Origin: Bacillus sp. KH172YL63
GTDB lineage: Bacteria > Bacillota > Bacilli > Bacillales > Bacillaceae_B
Assembly: GCF_011398925.1 (NCBI RefSeq)
Contig: NZ_AP022842.1
Location: 3,398,001 to 3,462,000 of the forward strand
Direction of reading: 5' to 3'
DNA length: 64,000 bases
Shown: positions 17,572 through 25,268 of the stretch, one piece after another
How the letters are laid out: every line of letters begins with the position of its first letter
How positions within the stretch are numbered: position 1 is the first letter of the stretch
Made by a program: the position numbers and the translations under genes
Notes under the pieces: model-generated
The model's input: the letters and a program-made list of their open reading frames with translations, nothing else
The model's database searches: none
What the model was told of the DNA's origin: nothing

Positions 17572-17697
17572 GCGATGAGCTGAATTGTGTAAGTCGAGGA
17601 TCACGTCCTTGTGACAACAAACGATGTGGCGTTTGCTGATCTCTCGCCTCAATTTTTTGCAAGTGGGCTTCCGTAGGAAACGGGAGCCCTTTTTATA
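17572..17697 (+). ncRNA. Candidate structured small RNA (three-way junction), unrecognised
   Basis: About 126 bases with no credible ORF. P1 CGAGGAT (17595-17601) pairs with ATCTCTCG (17639-17646, one bulge). It encloses hairpin CAC-GUCCUU-GUG (17602-17613) and hairpin CAAACG-AUGUGG-CGUUUG (17618-17635), joined by short linkers. An independent ten-pair terminator stem (17665-17689) and TTTTTA follow. I cannot match it to a known riboswitch consensus. It could instead be the structured 3' UTR of the cupin gene. Confidence 0.5.
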
Positions 17698-17701
17698 TGG
17701 T

Positions 17702-17737
17702 AAAAAACAAACCCCCGGTGGAATCCGGGGGTTTTTC
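17702..17737. terminator. Intrinsic terminator of the MFS gene
   Basis: AAACCCCCGG and CCGGGGGTTT flank a six-base loop with A and T runs outside. The stem can act in both directions between the RNA candidate and the MFS gene. Confidence 0.85.
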
Positions 17738-17744
17738 GTTATCT

Positions 17745-18935
17745 TCAATGATGCAGGGAAGCAGATACGTGCCCCTTCTTTTTTAAAGGCCGGTCGTATT
17801 GGCTGCTGATCCATAAGGAAACAGCGAAGAAGGCAATCAGTGTCATAAACAGGATTTGCATGCTGAAGGCATCGACGAGCACCCCGCCGATAAACGGTCC
17901 GATCATCCTGCCTCCTGTTGCCGTACTGTTGACGATCCCCTGATAAAAACCTTCTCTCCCCTTTGGTGCAAGGGAGCTTGCAATCGTCGGGACCGCCGGC
18001 CAGATGAGCATTTCGCCTATCGTCAGGATGACCATGGCAAGGGCAAAGCCCTGGAATGCATCAGCCACCGATGCAACGCCGAATGATATCATGAAAATCA
18101 ACGTACCGATCATAATTTGCAGCTTTAAATTGTGTTCGAACTTCTTGATTACTTTTGATAGAAGCGGTTGAGCAAGCACGATCAAGGCACCGTTGATCGT
18201 CCATAATAAACTGTATTGCTTCAGGGTGATATTGATTTCCTGCGTGTACGTCGCAATGGTCGACTGCCATTGCACATAACCGACCCAGCACAGTAAATAC
18301 GCTGCACAAATGAAGAGCAGTGCCTTCAGCTTCGCTTTGTCCCTGATTACTTTGGATTCATTCAAGACAGAGGTGTGACCGTGAACGGAGATGCCCCTGT
18401 ATCCGAAAAAGGCGATGAAGAAAAAGACGATATACATACTAAGATTGGCAATAAATATATAATGAAATGAAAAGGAAGCGATGAATCCCCCAAGGGCAGC
18501 GCCTACTGCCACACCGATATTCTGTGCGACATAGACAGAATTGAAGGCTTTCCGACCGCCTTCCGGCCAAACCGAACCTGCCATGGCGTACATGGATGGA
18601 AAAACGATCCCGGAACCAAATCCGACAATCGTCAAGAAGATGACGTAATAAGGCCACCCCTGCCACACATTCATGCCGATCAAGGCCATCAGGGTGATAG
18701 TGATGCCCGTTAAAATCGAACGATATCCCCCGACTTTATCAAAAAGGGTACCCCCGATCAGATTACCGATGACACTTGCCCCGGCATTCAGCATCAGGAC
18801 AAATCCTGCGACAGAAAGAGATTTCCCTAAATTTTCATGAAGGTAAATCGTATTCAGCGGCCATAAAAAAGAAGCCCCTGTCACATTGACCATCATCCCA
18901 ATCACAAGCAGCCACAATGATTTTGGCATAACCAT
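17745..18935 (-). CDS. MFS transporter (YttB-like)
   Basis: A 396-residue protein with about 12 transmembrane helices and a conserved MFS loop between helices 2 and 3 (GGTLFDKVGGYRSILTG). It is a drug/sugar-type exporter or importer of the major facilitator superfamily. The position between leuS and ytqAB matches yttB in B. subtilis, whose substrate is not known. GGGGAGGGGGC precedes ATG 18935; a second ATG two codons later is also possible. It is monocistronic. Confidence 0.85.
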   Translation of the reverse strand: MVMPKSLWLLVIGMMVNVTGASFLWPLNTIYLHENLGKSLSVAGFVLMLNAGASVIGNLIGGTLFDKVGGYRSILTGITITLMALIGMNVWQGWPYYVIFLTIVGFGSGIVFPSMYAMAGSVWPEGGRKAFNSVYVAQNIGVAVGAALGGFIASFSFHYIFIANLSMYIVFFFIAFFGYRGISVHGHTSVLNESKVIRDKAKLKALLFICAAYLLCWVGYVQWQSTIATYTQEINITLKQYSLLWTINGALIVLAQPLLSKVIKKFEHNLKLQIMIGTLIFMISFGVASVADAFQGFALAMVILTIGEMLIWPAVPTIASSLAPKGREGFYQGIVNSTATGGRMIGPFIGGVLVDAFSMQILFMTLIAFFAVSLWISSQYDRPLKKKGHVSASLHH

Positions 18936-19022
18936 GCCCCCTCCCCATTTATTTCGAGTCCCAAAAGAATTTTACTCCTTTTGAAAGAAGGGAGCAACCA
19001 TTATTTATTACCCATATCCATC

Positions 19023-19056
19023 AAAAATCCAGGGGTCCCGTGAAGGCCCCCTGGAT
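19023..19056 (-). terminator. Terminator of the ytzC operon
   Basis: On the minus strand ATCCAGGGG pairs with CCCCTGGAT and is followed by TTTTTG, 11 bases after the last stop codon. Confidence 0.75.
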
Positions 19057-19066
19057 CAATCGGCAA

Positions 19067-19231
19067 TTATTTTCCGTTATGATGATCTGACCTGACCGGT
19101 TGCCCCTGTTTCTCATAACGCTGTTTCGCTTCCTTCACAGGATTCCGTTCGGCACCGAATTCCGTATCCAGCTTCCGGAAATCACTGCGGGTCTTTTGTT
19201 CAGGGTTGTTTTGATTCGATCTTGTCGTCAA
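19067..19231 (-). CDS. Small hydrophilic protein coupled to ytzC, function unknown
   Basis: A 54-residue reading frame starting TTG 19231 (MTTRSNQNNPEQKTRSDF) and ending TAA 19067. GGAGG lies ten bases upstream, inside the end of ytzC, and the ytzC stop TGA overlaps this start codon, so translation is probably coupled. The protein is rich in Lys, Arg, Glu and Gln, with no Cys and no hydrophobic segment, like many small spore or stress proteins. I do not recognise the family. The TTG start and lack of known motifs lower certainty. Confidence 0.65.
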   Translation of the reverse strand: MTTRSNQNNPEQKTRSDFRKLDTEFGAERNPVKEAKQRYEKQGQPVRSDHHNGK

Positions 19232-19521
19232 TGTAATTTACCTCCTACTACATTCGGGTCATGATCCAGCAGTATCATGTCATTTTGCAGTGACTGAAGC
19301 TGAAGCCTCATCCGGTGCAATTGGTCCCGCTGCTGGGCATTTGCGCTGTTGGCAAGGTGTGCCACGTCATTGACCGCCGCCTCAAGTTGCTGCAGTGCCT
19401 GGGTATACTCGGCATCATGATAGTGCTCCTGCTGTGATCCTGACTTATATTGTTCCTGGGCGTAACGAATGGCATCTTCACACTTTTGCATGCATTCATC
19501 AATCGAATTCCTTGTTGCCAT
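19228..19521 (-). CDS. ytzC: DUF2524 family protein YtzC
   Basis: A 97-residue, largely helical, Gln-rich protein (MATRNSIDECMQKCEDAIRY, then QLEAAVNDVAHLANSANAQQRDQL). It matches B. subtilis YtzC, which has no known function. The heptad-like spacing suggests a short coiled coil. GGAGG lies eight bases before ATG 19521; the frame is open further upstream, but without a ribosome site. It forms a two-gene unit with the 54-residue gene and is divergent from ytqA. Confidence 0.85.
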   Translation of the reverse strand: MATRNSIDECMQKCEDAIRYAQEQYKSGSQQEHYHDAEYTQALQQLEAAVNDVAHLANSANAQQRDQLHRMRLQLQSLQNDMILLDHDPNVVGGKLH

Positions 19522-19724
19522 TTCGACTACCTCCTTGACTGTACATATTGAAGAGTCAGGGGACATCCTTCCTCTCCTACATCTTAGTTTGGGCTCTATC
19601 CGTGCATTCAGAAGTGGTAATCTTCGCCTATTTCTCTCCACAGGATACATTTGTACCCTTGTTCGTGATAAAATCTTTTTTGAACGTATCCAATACATAC
19701 GCTTTAACACATTGAAAGCAGGAG

Positions 19725-20690
19725 GTGTTTGTCATCGGCACAAACCCATTTCCATATGCCACAGATTCCAAGCGATATCATACGTGGAACTATCATTTAC
19801 GGAACCATTTTGGACATAAAGTATTTAAGGTTGCCCTGGACGGAGGCTTCGACTGCCCGAACAGGGACGGCACCGTCGCACACGGCGGCTGCACTTTCTG
19901 CAGTGCGGCAGGGTCAGGGGACTTTGCAGGAAGCAGGGTTGATCCCTTGGAGAAACAGTTCAATGACATCAAAGACAGAATGCACAATAAGTGGAAAGAC
20001 GGAAAATATATGGCTTATTTCCAGGCGTTCACCAATACCCATGCACCGGTTGCAGAACTCAGGGAAAAGTACGAATCGGTCCTGAAGCAAGACGGGGTGG
20101 TAGGGATTTCAATCGCCACACGGCCAGACTGCCTGCCCGACGACGTGGTTGAGTATCTGGCTGAACTGAATGAACGGACCTATTTATGGGTCGAGCTCGG
20201 CCTTCAGACCGTTCACGAAAAAACGGCAGACCTGATCAACCGGGCCCATGATTATGAGTGTTACAAGGAAGGCGTCGCCAAATTGCGCAAGCACGGGATA
20301 CGCGTCTGCTCCCATATCATTAACGGACTTCCACAGGAAGACGAAGACATGATGATGGAAACCGCACGTGAAGTGGCAAAACTCGACGTACAGGGAATCA
20401 AGATTCACCTCCTTCACCTCCTGAAAGGAACACCGATGGTCAAGCAATATGAAAAAGGACTCCTCGATTTCATGGATTTCGACGCCTACGTCCGATTGGT
20501 CTGCGACCAGCTTGAAATCATCCCTCCCGACATGATCGTCCACCGCATCACCGGGGACGGACCTATCGACCTCATGATCGGACCGATGTGGAGTGTGAAC
20601 AAGTGGAGCGTGTTGAATGCGATCGACGACGAACTCAAACGCCGGGACAGCTGGCAGGGAAAATATTATAAAGTGGATGTGAAAGCATGA
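19725..20690 (+). CDS. ytqA: Radical SAM protein YtqA (tRNA wobble-uridine modification)
   Basis: About 318-321 residues of the TIGR01212-type radical SAM family. The cluster cysteines are C44, C56 and C59 (CPNRDGTVAHGGCTFC, a Cx11Cx2C variant), as usual for this family. Recent literature, as I recall it, places YtqA with YtqB in mnm5s2U synthesis in B. subtilis (MnmL/MnmM). ytqB follows with an ATGA overlap. The start is uncertain: GTG 19725 lies inside the Shine-Dalgarno GGAGGTG, while the codon at ideal distance (eight bases) is ATC 19734. Confidence 0.85.
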   Translation: MFVIGTNPFPYATDSKRYHTWNYHLRNHFGHKVFKVALDGGFDCPNRDGTVAHGGCTFCSAAGSGDFAGSRVDPLEKQFNDIKDRMHNKWKDGKYMAYFQAFTNTHAPVAELREKYESVLKQDGVVGISIATRPDCLPDDVVEYLAELNERTYLWVELGLQTVHEKTADLINRAHDYECYKEGVAKLRKHGIRVCSHIINGLPQEDEDMMMETAREVAKLDVQGIKIHLLHLLKGTPMVKQYEKGLLDFMDFDAYVRLVCDQLEIIPPDMIVHRITGDGPIDLMIGPMWSVNKWSVLNAIDDELKRRDSWQGKYYKVDVKA

Positions 20691-21259
20691 AATTAGATCG
20701 AATCTTACCTTTTGCACGACTGCTCCTGGAACGGGCGGTCAAACCCGGTGACATCACCATCGATGCCACCCTCGGAAACGGACATGACACATTGTTCCTT
20801 GCACGATTGGTAGGGGAAAATGGCCGTGTATACGGCTTTGATATACAGGAAGATGCCATTGAACATACGAAGGAGCAGCTGATCACCCATGAGCTGGCCG
20901 ATCGGGTGACGCTCTTTCACCAGGGCCATGAAACGGTCATGAATGTCATCCCTCCTGTCCATCACGGGAAAGTGACCGGCGCGATTTTCAATCTCGGTTA
21001 CTTGCCTGGAGGCGACAAGGAAATCGTCACCCGTCCGAAAACGACGATCCTCGCCCTGAATCAAATTTTGGAAATGATGGCACCAGAAGGGATCCTCGTC
21101 CTGGTCATCTACCACGGACACCCAGAGGGGGCAGTCGAGCGGGACTACCTCCTCCGCTATGTCGAAAAACTGGACCAGAACTACGTTCACGTCCTCCGCT
21201 ACCAATTCATGAACCAGCTCAACAACCCACCATTCATCGTGGCGTTGGAGAAAAGATAA
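20687..21259 (+). CDS. ytqB: SAM-dependent tRNA methyltransferase YtqB (MnmM type)
   Basis: A 190-residue Rossmann-fold methyltransferase. The SAM-binding motif I DATLGNGHDTLFLARLVG lies at about 24-41, the acidic motif II is in YGFDIQ, and the catalytic-region NLGYLPGGDK follows. B. subtilis YtqB is reported to methylate nm5s2U to mnm5s2U at the tRNA wobble position (MnmM); older annotation calls it an rRNA methyltransferase. Its ATG overlaps the ytqA stop (ATGA), showing an operon. A 17-bp perfect terminator follows. Confidence 0.9.
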   Translation: MKLDRILPFARLLLERAVKPGDITIDATLGNGHDTLFLARLVGENGRVYGFDIQEDAIEHTKEQLITHELADRVTLFHQGHETVMNVIPPVHHGKVTGAIFNLGYLPGGDKEIVTRPKTTILALNQILEMMAPEGILVLVIYHGHPEGAVERDYLLRYVEKLDQNYVHVLRYQFMNQLNNPPFIVALEKR

Positions 21260-21261
21260 AC

Positions 21262-21299
21262 AATAGGGACGGACCTCATGCGTGAGGTCCGTCCCTATT
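21262..21299. terminator. Bidirectional terminator, 17-bp perfect stem (GGGACGGACCT family)
   Basis: AATAGGGACGGACCTCA at 21262-21278 is exactly complementary to 21283-21299 around TGCG. It lies between convergent ytqB and the LLM oxidoreductase gene. Confidence 0.85.
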
Positions 21300-21300
21300 T

Positions 21301-22302
21301 CTATAACAGTTCCTTCGCGATCAGCTCGAAGGATTTTAATTTATCTTGGAAGTCGTAGGTGATGCTGACGAGCATGATTTCATCGGTTTGGTAGTGCTCA
21401 CTGAGACGGAGCAGCTCTTCTTTCACCTTCTTAGGGTTGCCCACCACCATACGCTTGCGGTTTTCCCGCACCCTCATTTCTTCGAATGGGGAGTATTGGT
21501 ATGCGGCTGCTTTTTCAGGGCTCGGCGTTCCGTTTGAGCGCATGCCCTGCTCGATCATCAGAATCGCCAGGTCGATGCTCGATGCCACTCTTTCCGCTTC
21601 TTCATCGGTTTCTGCGCAAACGGCGAACACCGCCACGATGTTTTTCGGTTCCTTTGCATATTCAGAAGGAACAAAGTTATTTCTGTACATCTCTGTATAT
21701 TGAGGGCCGCCCTCACCGTTAATGAACTGGGCAAACGTATACGGAAGCCCCTTTTGGGCCGCGAGCATCGCGCTTGACGGACTGGACCCGAGCATCCACA
21801 CTTCAGGCATCCCGCTGATCCTTGGAGCGGCGGTCAATCCTTGATACGGATGGGTATCAGGCAGGGAGTCGGTCAAATAGCCGAGAAGATCGTCGATTTG
21901 TTCCGGATATCTGTTCACGTCCCGTGGTTTTCCATCATGGAGGGCCATCGTCGCCATCGGCATGCCCCCTGGTGCCCTTCCAAGCCCTAAATCGATCCGA
22001 TCCGGATTCAACGCTTCAAGCAGCCGGAAGTTTTCCGCTACTTTGTAAGAAGAATAGTGGGGGAGCATCACGCCTCCTGAACCGACACGGATCCTTGAGG
22101 TATGCTGGGCCAGGTGGGCGATCAATACTTCAGGTGAAGAACCTGCAAGTCCTGTGGAGTCATGGTGCTCGGATACCCAGAACCGTTCGAATCCTAATTT
22201 CTCTGTATGCTTTGCCAATTGAACTGTATGTTGTAAAGCCTCTTGGGGGCTCATTCCTTCTGAAATCGGTGACTGATCTAATACACTTAACTTGATAGTC
22301 AA
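21301..22302 (-). CDS. LLM-class flavin-dependent oxidoreductase
   Basis: About 333 residues of the bacterial luciferase-like TIM-barrel family, with LSVLDQSPIS at the start, the FWVSEHH segment near 45, RIRVGSGGVMLPHYSSYKVAENF and RIDLGLGRAPGG. The family oxidises small organic molecules with FMNH2; the substrate here is unknown. ATG 22311 directly abuts AAAGGAG, so TTG 22302, with nine-base spacing and the usual family N-terminus, is preferred. It is a single gene that ends at the shared terminator. Confidence 0.85.
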   Translation of the reverse strand: MTIKLSVLDQSPISEGMSPQEALQHTVQLAKHTEKLGFERFWVSEHHDSTGLAGSSPEVLIAHLAQHTSRIRVGSGGVMLPHYSSYKVAENFRLLEALNPDRIDLGLGRAPGGMPMATMALHDGKPRDVNRYPEQIDDLLGYLTDSLPDTHPYQGLTAAPRISGMPEVWMLGSSPSSAMLAAQKGLPYTFAQFINGEGGPQYTEMYRNNFVPSEYAKEPKNIVAVFAVCAETDEEAERVASSIDLAILMIEQGMRSNGTPSPEKAAAYQYSPFEEMRVRENRKRMVVGNPKKVKEELLRLSEHYQTDEIMLVSITYDFQDKLKSFELIAKELL

Positions 22303-22510
22303 AATGGACATCTCCTTTGATTGATGTGACTATTATTATCAATTTCCTGGAATACAATGTCCAATTTCGTGCTTAAGGGATCGGGACTTATACCAGACCG
22401 TGTTGTACCACCGCTGGATTTTTTCGTGACAGGCACCGCTTTCAGGTGGTTTTGCCCGTCAAACAAATGCTCGATCTTGCCTGTTGTCATGTTCGTCTCA
22501 TCTATACACA
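22303..22510. other. Gene-free stretch upstream of the LLM gene
   Basis: About 200 bases without a supportable gene. Short frames exist on both strands but lack ribosome sites. A half-palindrome GTGACAGGCACC (near 22426) resembles another common Bacillus terminator arm, without its partner. Confidence 0.4.
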
Positions 22511-22567
22511 AAAAAACCGAACGCATTCGATTTTCAATAAAGAATTTCGAATGATCGTTCGGTTTTT
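22511..22567 (-). terminator. Intrinsic terminator of immune inhibitor A gene
   Basis: CCGAACG/CGTTCGG plus CATTCGA/TCGAATG form a long stem; the minus-strand side ends in TTTTTT. It starts 39 bases after the stop codon. Confidence 0.8.
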
Positions 22568-22605
22568 CCTATTCGTTTGAAGGCTCGGGTTTCAATCTTC
22601 TACTA

Positions 22606-24972
22606 TTACCTTCTGCTGATTTCAATTCTTCCGACTGAACGGTCTTTACTTTGACCTGTCACTTTGATTTTCAGGCCATATTTAGGAACGTTACGACCGG
22701 CGTCTGGCATCTTCTCATTCAGGTAGCTTCTCTTATCGTAGAATTCAGGGTTTCTGCGGGTATCCCTGTCAACAAGCGTCAGACCCAATAACTCGCGGTA
22801 ATCTAGGAACATTTTCTTAGAGTTATCAAGACTGAATGCTGCATCATGGATTTGATAGCGTGTTGAAGCCATCGTATTGTCGCTCCACTTCAGCTCATGC
22901 TGATCGGCATCCACGACTCCGAGGAATCCTTCACCAGGATGGGCTCCCGTCCAGTTATCCCCGTATTTTTCATCTGCATACCAGATGATCAGACCCGGAT
23001 CATAGGTCATCAGGCTGTCTCCACGGCGGATGTTGGCCAATCCTTCATCCACTCCCTGATGGTTTCTCCATTCCAACAGGTAGTAGTGCTTGGAAGTATT
23101 GATTCCATCATTTTTAGTGAAGCCTTCGAGCGTCAGTTTCGGTTCACCTTCTGCACCATCCGTGAACACTGCTGCACCGTCTGCCGTGACGGTGATCTCG
23201 TCTACATAAAGACCCGGATTAACAGCAGCCCCGTCTGTCCAATAATTGATTTTCACTTGAACATTATTACCAGCGTACGCACTTAAATCAAACGACGCAT
23301 CCACCCATCCATCCGATTTACCGGTAATTCCGTGACCAGGATTTTGATCGTATGGGTTGGAATCTGTTGTCAGGTTCCCTTGGATACTTGTCCAATGTTC
23401 ACCGTCTTCGCTCACTTGAACAGAACCATAATCCCAGTCCAGTTCAATGTCGTACCATGCTTTGAATGTCAGTTCTGCAGTATCGACAGCAGTCAAATCT
23501 ACGTTCATGACTGCTGAATTGTCCAGATCATTTCCGCTTCCACTGAAGTACTCATATTTGCCGCTAAACGGTGTGTTCACCTGCGTTTCTTTATCAGGAA
23601 GATTGATCTTCAGGGCATCCGCATTTGTCCCTTTCGTGTTTGCTTGATCGAGATAAACGTCAATACCTCTTCTATTAATATCCTCTAGATTAACTTCCGC
23701 ATAATCCAGCCAATTCCCGCCATGCGCAGCCTGCAGGAATTCCTTAGACCATGCACTGAAACCGGTCGGCTCCGTGCCAGGCACTTTACCTGCCCAGCTT
23801 CCACTTGCCATGATCGACCAATAGGCGACTGCTTCTCCTTGGCCTGTATACTGTGTATCATATTCATCAGGCAACCCTAAATCATGACCGTATTCATGGG
23901 AGAACACGCCGGCTGCACCGTCAGCAGGCTGGACTGTATAATCGTAAGCAGCCATTTGACCGCCCCAATACGGTACGTCGGTTTCTGTACCCTCAACAGG
24001 GAAGACGCCACCAAGATTCCAACGGTGTGACCAGATTGCATCTTCACCGAGATTACCTCCCCCGGCTTCTTCCCCAACTGCTGAATGCACGACCATTAAG
24101 TGGTCGACCAGGCCATCCGGTTCACGGGTATTTCCGTCCCCGTCAAGATCATAGCGGTCTTCCTGATCATAATCAGACAAGTCTACATCAGGGTCATTTG
24201 CCGCTGCCTCAAGGGCTTCTTTAATAAGACCGCGTGCGTCCATATCATTGTCCCCTCTTGCAGGATCATTTCCTCCGTATGCTGCTGCAGGTTTGGAAGC
24301 CTCATACCAGCCGGCTACCTCTCCTTCGACAGAATATGCACCGTTTGTCTGCTGCTCATAAAATTGTTTCATCGAAATGAGGTTTTCACCGTTTGGACCG
24401 GTATATCCGTTCTCTCCGAATACCATGTCCTGATAATGCTCTTTCGTATAATCCTTGTAGTACATATCCGACTCTTCCTCAGTAATGGAATTATGAGGAT
24501 AATCCGGGAACTCCATGAGCAATACGAGGACTTTATCGGTTCTTACTTCTCCGTTGTACTCCTCTTCCTCAACAGGATCTAGGTTCCTTCTCTTTCCTTT
24601 GAACTTATGACCCCTCTTATGTTTTTGGATATCTTTTCTGATTTTCTCTTTTTCTTCCTTTAGTTCGCCGTCATCTTCCAGCTCTTTCAAGCCTTCTGAT
24701 TTCTCCTTCAAAAACTTTTGTACTGCTTTTTCAGCTTGTCCTGCGGAAGCATTTTTGGATAACTTACCACTCTTCTGTAACATTTCGATCAGCTTTTCTT
24801 CATTCGCGATCGCTAAGTCGAAAGGACCCTCTCCATGTGAATGAGTATTTTTCACCGTCGGCTTCGCTAACACATTTTCCGGTACTGTGGTCGAAGCCGC
24901 TGCAGGTACGGTGAACGCTCCCACGCTCAAAGCGGCTGCCATCGCCATCGATAACACTTTGCGAGATTTCAA
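22606..24972 (-). CDS. inhA: Immune inhibitor A-type secreted metalloprotease (M6)
   Basis: A 788-residue secreted protease. The signal peptide MKSRKVLSMAMAAALSVGAF ends in an AAAST-like cleavage site. A propeptide with an acidic/basic charged stretch follows, then the M6 catalytic domain with FSHEYGHDLGLPDEYD (zinc ligands in HEYGH plus D), and beta-rich C-terminal regions. InhA of the B. cereus group degrades antibacterial peptides and host proteins; in environmental bacilli it is a general extracellular protease. The start is TTG 24972, preceded by AAGGGGGAATAGG. It is a single gene with its own terminator. Length is typical (about 780-800). Confidence 0.93.
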   Translation of the reverse strand: MKSRKVLSMAMAAALSVGAFTVPAAASTTVPENVLAKPTVKNTHSHGEGPFDLAIANEEKLIEMLQKSGKLSKNASAGQAEKAVQKFLKEKSEGLKELEDDGELKEEKEKIRKDIQKHKRGHKFKGKRRNLDPVEEEEYNGEVRTDKVLVLLMEFPDYPHNSITEEESDMYYKDYTKEHYQDMVFGENGYTGPNGENLISMKQFYEQQTNGAYSVEGEVAGWYEASKPAAAYGGNDPARGDNDMDARGLIKEALEAAANDPDVDLSDYDQEDRYDLDGDGNTREPDGLVDHLMVVHSAVGEEAGGGNLGEDAIWSHRWNLGGVFPVEGTETDVPYWGGQMAAYDYTVQPADGAAGVFSHEYGHDLGLPDEYDTQYTGQGEAVAYWSIMASGSWAGKVPGTEPTGFSAWSKEFLQAAHGGNWLDYAEVNLEDINRRGIDVYLDQANTKGTNADALKINLPDKETQVNTPFSGKYEYFSGSGNDLDNSAVMNVDLTAVDTAELTFKAWYDIELDWDYGSVQVSEDGEHWTSIQGNLTTDSNPYDQNPGHGITGKSDGWVDASFDLSAYAGNNVQVKINYWTDGAAVNPGLYVDEITVTADGAAVFTDGAEGEPKLTLEGFTKNDGINTSKHYYLLEWRNHQGVDEGLANIRRGDSLMTYDPGLIIWYADEKYGDNWTGAHPGEGFLGVVDADQHELKWSDNTMASTRYQIHDAAFSLDNSKKMFLDYRELLGLTLVDRDTRRNPEFYDKRSYLNEKMPDAGRNVPKYGLKIKVTGQSKDRSVGRIEISRR

Positions 24973-25209
24973 ACCTATTCCCCCTTAAATATGTACTAAT
25001 TTTCAACATTAGTTACAATATACTCCGGTATTCAGAAAAGTAAATATATTCAGATATCAATTGAATATAAAGACTTACAAATTTCTCTGAAATTAGATAT
25101 TTAGGAGGGTTTTTCGATGAATTCCGACTGGGTCTTTCATCACTAACTTCCTGATTTCGTGGTTGAAAAATGTATAAAAATGGTACTTACTCTGTTTATA
25201 AATGCTACA

Positions 25210-25258
25210 AAAAGAGGGACGGACCTCGAAAATTATTTCGAAGGTCCGTCCCTCTTTT
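25210..25258. terminator. Terminator of ytpAB (GGGACGGACCT family)
   Basis: AAAAGAGGGACGGACCT pairs with AGGTCCGTCCCTCTTTT, with an inner CGAAA/TTTCG stem. A and T runs on both sides allow bidirectional action. Confidence 0.85.
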
Positions 25259-25268
25259 GTACGTTTAT

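Noticed and set aside
22400..22440. GGTGGTAC on the minus strand as a second T-box
   Set aside because: The conserved CCGCG continuation, specifier loop and AGTA box are missing and the downstream gene is an oxidoreductase.
22299..22554. Open frames of 65-75 codons on both strands before the LLM gene
   Set aside because: They overlap each other, lack ribosome sites and show no family resemblance; the region is better described as intergenic.
23853..24224. 123-codon His/Arg-rich plus-strand frame within inhA
   Set aside because: Low-complexity composition reflects the codon pattern of the Asp/Tyr/Gly-rich protease on the other strand.
25124..25150. Nine-codon ORF (MNSDWVFHH) with a strong AGGAGGG site
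   Set aside because: Too short to judge; no promoter or downstream gene to couple with in that direction, so it is probably chance.
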